From assembly GCA_026874595.1 (NCBI GenBank), contig CM049308.1, positions 23,400,367 to 23,464,366 of the forward strand: a stretch of 64,000 bases of DNA. The letters run 5' to 3'. Below are positions 58,801 through 64,000 of this stretch, piece by piece. The DNA is from Sipunculus nudus. Lineage: Eukaryota > Annelida > Sipuncula > Golfingiida > Sipunculidae. How positions within the stretch are numbered: position 1 is the first letter of the stretch; each line of letters starts with the position of its first letter. The translations under genes and the position numbers were made by a program. A model generated the notes under the pieces. That model did no database searches, was not told the DNA's origin, and worked only from the letters and a program-made list of their open reading frames with translations.

Positions 58801-61800
58801 GTCCTTCCAAAGTCTGGAGTAACAGGTGCTGCATGGAATAAACGGAGACAAAGGTCCTTCCAAAGTCTGGAGTAACAGGTGCTGCATGGAATAAACGGAG
58901 ACAAAGGTCCTTCCAAAGTCTGGAGTAACAGGTGCTGCATGGAATAAACGGAGACGAATGTCCTTCCAAAGTCTGGAGTAACAGGTGCTGCATGGAATAA
59001 ACGGAGACGAATGTCCTTCCAAAGTCTGGAGTAACAGGTGCTGCATGGAATAAACGGAGACAAAGGTCCTTCCAAAGTCTGGAGTAACAGGTGCTGCATG
59101 GAATAAACGGAGACAAATGTCCTTCCAAAGTCTGGAGTAACAGGTGCTGCATGGAATAAACGGAGACAAAGGTCCTTCCAAAGTCTGGAGTAACAGGTGC
59201 TGCATGGAATAAACGGAGACAAAGGTCCTTCCAAAGTCTGGAGTAACAGGTGCTGCATGGAATAAACGGAGACAAAGGTCCTTCCAAAGTCTGGAGTAAC
59301 AGGTGCTGCATGGAATAAACGGAGACAAAGGTCCTTCCAAAGTCTGGAGTAACAGGTGCTGCATGGAATAAACGGAGACAAAGGTCCTTCCAAAGTCTGG
59401 AGTAACAGGTGCTGCATGGAATAAACGGAGACAAAGGTCCTTCCAAAGTCTGGAGTAACAGGTGCTGCATGGAATAAACGGAGACAAATGTCCTTCCAAA
59501 GTCTGGAGTAACAGGTGCTGCATGGAATAAACGGAGACGAATGTCCTTCCAAAGTCTGGAGTAACAGGTGCTGCATGGAATAAACGGAGACGAATGTCCT
59601 TCCAAAGTCTGGAGTAACAGGTGCTGCATGGAATAAACGGAGACAAAGGTCCTTCCAAAGTCTGGAGTAACAGGTGCTGCATGGAATAAACGGAGACAAA
59701 TGTCCTTCCAAAGTCTGGAGTAACAGGTGCTGCATGGAATAAACGGAGACAAAGGTCCTTCCAAAGTCTGGAGTAACAGGTGCTGCATGGAATAAACGGA
59801 GACAAAGGTCCTTCCAAAGTCTGGAGTAACAGGTGCTGCATGGAATAAACGGAGACAAAGGTCCTTCCAAAGTCTGGAGTAACAGGTGCTGCATGGAATA
59901 AACGGAGACAAAGGTCCTTCCAAAGTCTGGAGTAACAGGTGCTGCATGGAATAAACGGAGACAAATGTCCTTCCAAAGTCTGGAGTAACAGGTGCTGCAT
60001 GGAATAAACGGAGACAAATGTCCTTCCAAAGTCTGGAGTAACAGGTGCTGCATGGAATAAACGGAGACAAAGGTCCTTCCAAAGTCTGGAGTAACAGGTG
60101 CTGCATGGAATAAACGGAGACAAAGGTCCTTCCAAAGTCTGGAGTAACAGGTGCTGCATGGAATAAACGGAGACAAATGTCCTTCCAAAGTCTGGAGTAA
60201 CAGGTGCTGCATGGAATAAACGGAGACAAAGGTCCTTCCAAAGTCTGGAGTAACAGGTGCTGCATGGAATAAACGGAGACAAAGGTCCTTCCAAAGTCTG
60301 GAGTAACAGGTGCTGCATGGAATAAACGGAGACAAAGGTCCTTCCAAAGTCTGGAGTAACAGGTGCTGCATGGAATAAACGGAGACAAAGGTCCTTCCAA
60401 AGTCTGGAGTAACAGGTGCTGCATGGAATAAACGGAGACAAAGGTCCTTCCAAAGTCTGGAGTAACAGGTGCTGCATGGAATAAACGGAGACAAAGGTCC
60501 TTCCAAAGTCTGGAGTAACAGGTGCTGCATGGAATAAACGGAGACAAATGTCCTTCCAAAGTCTGGAGTAACAGGTGCTGCATGGAATAAACGGAGACAA
60601 ATGTCCTTCCAAAGTCTGGAGTAACAGGTGCTGCATGGAATAAACGGAGACAAAGGTCCTTCCAAAGTCTGGAGTAACAGGTGCTGCATGGAATAAACGG
60701 AGACAAAGGTCCTTCCAAAGTCTGGAGTAACAGGTGCTGCATGGAATAAACGGAGACAAATGTCCTTCCAAAGTCTGGAGTAACAGGTGCTGCATGGAAT
60801 AAACGGAGACAAAGGTCCTTCCAAAGTCTGGAGTAACAGGTGCTGCATGGAATAAACGGAGACAAAGGTCCTTCCAAAGTCCGGAGTAACAGGTGCTGCA
60901 TGGAATAAACGGAGACGAATGTCCTTCCAAAGTCTGGAGTAACAGGTGCTGCATGGAATAAACGGAGACAAAGGTCCTTCCAAAGTCTGGAGTAACAGGT
61001 GCTGCATGGAATAAACGGAGACAAAGGTCCTTCCAAAGTCTGGAGTAACAGGTGCTGCATGGAATAAACGGAGACAAAGATCCTTCCAAAGTCTGGAGTA
61101 ACAGGTGCTGCATGGAATAAACGGAGACAAAGGTCCTTCCAAAGTCTGGAGTAACAGGTGCTGCATGGAATAAACGGAGACAAAGGTCCTTCCAAAGTCT
61201 GGAGTAACAGGTGCTGCATGGAATAAACGGAGACAAAGGTCCTTCCAAAGTCTGGAGTAACAGGTGCTGCATGGAATAAACGGAGACAAAGGTCCTTCCA
61301 AAGTCTGGAGTAACAGGTGCTGCATGGAATAAACGGAGACAAAGGTCCTTCCAAAGTCTGGAGTAACAGGTGCTGCATGGAATAAACGGAGACAAAGGTC
61401 CTTCCAAAGTCTGGAGTAACAGGTGCTGCATGGAATAAACGGAGACAAAGGTCCTTCCAAAGTCTGGAGTAACAGGTGCTGCATGGAATAAACGGAGACA
61501 AATGTCCTTCCAAAGTCTGGAGTAACAGGTGCTGCATGGAATAAACGGAGACAAAGGTCCTTCCAAAGTCTGGAGTAACAGGTGCTGCATGGAATAAACG
61601 GAGACAAAGGTCCTTCCAAAGTCTGGAGTAACAGGTGCTGCATGGAATAAACGGAGACAAAGGTCCTTCCAAAGTCTGGAGTAACAGGTGCTGCATGGAA
61701 TAAACGGAGACAAAGGTCCTTCCAAAGTCTGGAGTAACAGGTGCTGCATGGAATAAACGGAGACAAAGGTCCTTCCAAAGTCTGGAGTAACAGGTGCTGC

Positions 61801-61826
61801 ATGGAATAAACGGAGACAAATGTCCT
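55868..61826. repeat. 53-bp satellite, ~112 tandem copies, with higher-order structure
   Basis: The unit has a constant core (GTCCTTCCAAAGTCTGGAG, TAACAGGTGCTGCAT) and a variable segment. Type A (GGAATGCACGGAAACTAATG) makes up most of the first 20 units. Type B (GGAATAAACGGAGACAAAGG) dominates the rest, with B' ending CAAATG and C ending CGAATG. One unit near 56133 lacks a base. The array stops abruptly at GTCCT before a G-rich run. The unit has no stop codon in any reverse frame and 53 = 3x17+2, so all three minus frames stay open for about 1,700 codons. Confidence 0.98.
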
Positions 61827-61833
61827 GGTGTGT

Positions 61834-61848
61834 GGGGGGGGGGGGGGG
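61834..61848. repeat. Poly-G tract at satellite edge
   Basis: Fifteen G directly after the truncated last satellite unit, continuing into CGGGGCCAGGG. Possible recombination or assembly boundary. Confidence 0.9.
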
Positions 61849-61859
61849 CGGGGCCAGGG

Positions 61860-64000
61860 CTGTAGTGACAAGAAGTGGGCGGGCTGCAGCTTGATAATGC
61901 AAATGAACACAATAACCTCTCTGATAAAACTTATAAAACTAGCCTAATGTTTTCAATTTTCAGAATTTAACAGATAAATTACTTATGTGCACCTGCTGTG
62001 AAAATTAAATCAAATTTACTGACAAGAAAAATGTTAGAAAAATGTAAGGTACTGATTTTATATTAATGCTTATAACTTATTTTTACAAAATTCAAATTTA
62101 ATTTTGAGTATACAATTGAATCTTGATTAAATATATTTATATACCTAACAAAAAGTCTATAGCTCCAACATTTAATAAGTTTAGTATTTTCCTGACTTGT
62201 TACAAATTGCATTATGTTTGGCCCCATAACTGTTTAAGTATTACGTACTTCTGACCTAACTTCTGTCATGTACATAGGAACAAGGGAATATTAATGGTAA
62301 ATATGAAGTAAACAGACGAGTTGTTTTGTTAGGAGGCAGTCCTGAGGTGGGATAATGTGTTTTTCCTTAATTTCCGGAAGGAATGAAGTCGCACTGACCC
62401 AGTTTTCGGTTTGGTAGGACACCTTGGGGGAAATCTAGCAGTACGCCGTATAGTCAGCTGATCTTAAAATCTGAATGTTTTCACGGCCTTTTCTCTTGAT
62501 TGTATCGACAACTGATGGAAAGCGAAGGAAGTTCTTCATGCTCATGACGTAGAGAATAAATTCATTTATATAGATCTTACAGATCTTACATCACAGCAAA
62601 CAAGTCTTCAAAGATATAAATTAAATTTATTGCTCATTTCACATACAAACATTGATATACTTGACATGTTGAACAGATCCTACACAGCACAAATCAGTGA
62701 ATGATTTTCAAAGTTACAGAGTCAGACTGAAAATTTGTGCATATAGAAATAAGTAGAAATTATGAACCAAGTAAACAAAAAAGACCGACAAAAATTCAGC
62801 CCCGAATCTCCATCTGTCTTGATATTATACCCAACCCATTGAAAAGTAATTAACTGATATTTATACTTGTATAATGTATACAGTTTATGAATAGTTCACT
62901 GATCAACAAATTAAAATGCTGTCAATGCTCATGAGCAATAAACCTGAGGCCAATAATGCCATACTCATCGCAAAACCGGTATTAACTGCACTTTTGACAA
63001 CTGAGAATGTCGGAATGTCACCCTTTCATTAATTGGATTTCACATTTACCCCACCCAACTCTTGTACGTTTGTCATTATTACATTCTTAATATTCATATG
63101 AAGATGGATATTCTATAATTTAACACATGAACATTCTGGACGTAGAGCCCAGGTAGATGCCACGTGGTCTGATATGTACAACAAAACATTCGTTACAAGT
63201 TGATATACCCGGAGGAACCCAGGCGTCATGTTTAGTGAAAAGTATGATTGGCGAATCCAAAGGAGCAACATGATCTGCAAATTGCTCTCCTTGCATGTTA
63301 GAAATTGTGACTTTTAAAGATGTAAAGGTCTTGTGCTTGGGCAGGTCTTCAGGAGACTAGATCGTTATGAGATCAACATCATCTGTGCTTAATCTCAAGA
63401 CGGAACTCCTCTGTAAAAATTTACAGGCACAGGGACTGCACAAGCACAATCGATCAATCAGACATATCTCATGTGGTATGCCAACGAATGACGCAACCCT
63501 CAAATGTAGTCATGAAATCCACGTTTACATTTATTCCACTCGTCCAACGAGTGGAATATAATGAAAGGCAAGATGCACTGTGCCGGTAAAGCACACATCG
63601 TATGGCATCCAACGCTCCAGTTAATAAACATTTAGTGCAACCAGCAGAATGCTCACCTGTTACATAGGACTAGAGGAGCAAAAAGATCGTTTTTAGTCAG
63701 CCCAAAAGGTCCACATTCTAGTGTACAGATAATTATATGACAGTACTAGAACGAAGATACTCCTTTTATACCAAGGACGCCTTGAACTGAAATCAGTCAT
63801 GGGGACCACGTGTTTCACTGACAGATACAAACGGCGTCGGCACGTTTGGCTTTTGTACAGGATCACTCCTATTATAAACTTGCATTTCCTTCAACTGAGT
63901 ACTCATCACAAGTGACCCATCATCATTAAACCTTTTTTTTGTATCCATATGATTACGGAATACTACGAGGTTCTCTCAGTGGGTCATTAAATCACTGAAT
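61860..64000. other. Right-end region without recognised gene
   Basis: Apart from the repeat copy at 62040-62270 the sequence looks unique and of intermediate AT content. I see no exon with convincing splice sites and no recognisable protein. Short open frames here are unsupported. Confidence 0.5.
62040..62270 (-). repeat. Minus-strand copy of the 18.3-19.5 kb repeat body
   Basis: Read in reverse it gives GGGGCCAAACATAATGCA, TTTGTAACAAGTCAGGAAA, TTAAATGTTGGAGCTATAGA, TTTAATCAAGATTCAATTG, TACTCAAAATTAAATTTGA and AGTACCTTA. These are in the same order as 18578-18780 and 19256-19450. The ends are not defined. Confidence 0.75.

Noticed and set aside
56623-61912. Three minus-strand frames of about 1,700 codons as giant repeat proteins
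   Set aside because: They are the three frames of one 53-bp satellite with no reverse stops. All three are open at once, start in unrelated flanking sequence and show no frame-specific constraint by eye.

Overview
The window is animal nuclear DNA, AT-rich and dominated by introns and repeats. The best guess is a bivalve mollusc. This rests on a lophotrochozoan-style glycoprotein-hormone receptor and on dispersed repeats with GTCCGTCC-type microsatellites and AGCTCAGCTGA/TCAGCTGAGC termini, a repeat style I associate with bivalves. The species cannot be read from the sequence.

Only one gene is well supported. It is a plus-strand type-A leucine-rich-repeat G-protein-coupled receptor (FSHR/LHCGR/TSHR and Drosophila Lgr1 family). 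Seven short LRR exons (1665-1784, 2270-2356, 5698-5772, 35550-35627, 37524-37595, 38378-38446, 38790-38867) lead into one large final exon (39695-42134). That exon encodes the last LRR, an enlarged hinge, the seven-helix domain and a long cytoplasmic tail. Every junction is AG/GT and phase 2, and the exons join into about 1006 residues with no stop. The repeats match the vertebrate receptor repeats one by one, so only the signal-peptide/N-cap exon is missing. It probably lies upstream of the window.

Layout: 1-1664, no gene seen. 1665-5772, first three LRR exons. 5773-35549, one intron of about 30 kb filled with repeats: a hAT-like MITE, a tandem array of roughly 275-bp units carrying a GGTGGCGCCACC palindrome, two-ended dispersed elements with tandem bodies, a block of nuclear-receptor-like half-sites (AGGTCA), roughly 177-bp tandem repeats, interleaved 32-bp and 22-bp minisatellites, and a tRNA-derived SINE with target-site duplication. 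35550-42134, remaining exons. 42135-55867, intergenic DNA with a 1,007-bp Mutator-like non-autonomous transposon (104-bp TIRs, perfect 9-bp TSD), AT and CT microsatellites, an inverted-repeat element and a minus-strand copy of the dispersed element. 55868-61826, a 5.96-kb satellite of about 112 copies of a 53-bp unit with higher-order structure. 61827-64000, no gene seen, one more dispersed-repeat copy.

The three minus-strand reading frames of about 1,700 codons over the satellite are by-products of a 53-bp unit that has no stop in any reverse frame. I do not call them genes.
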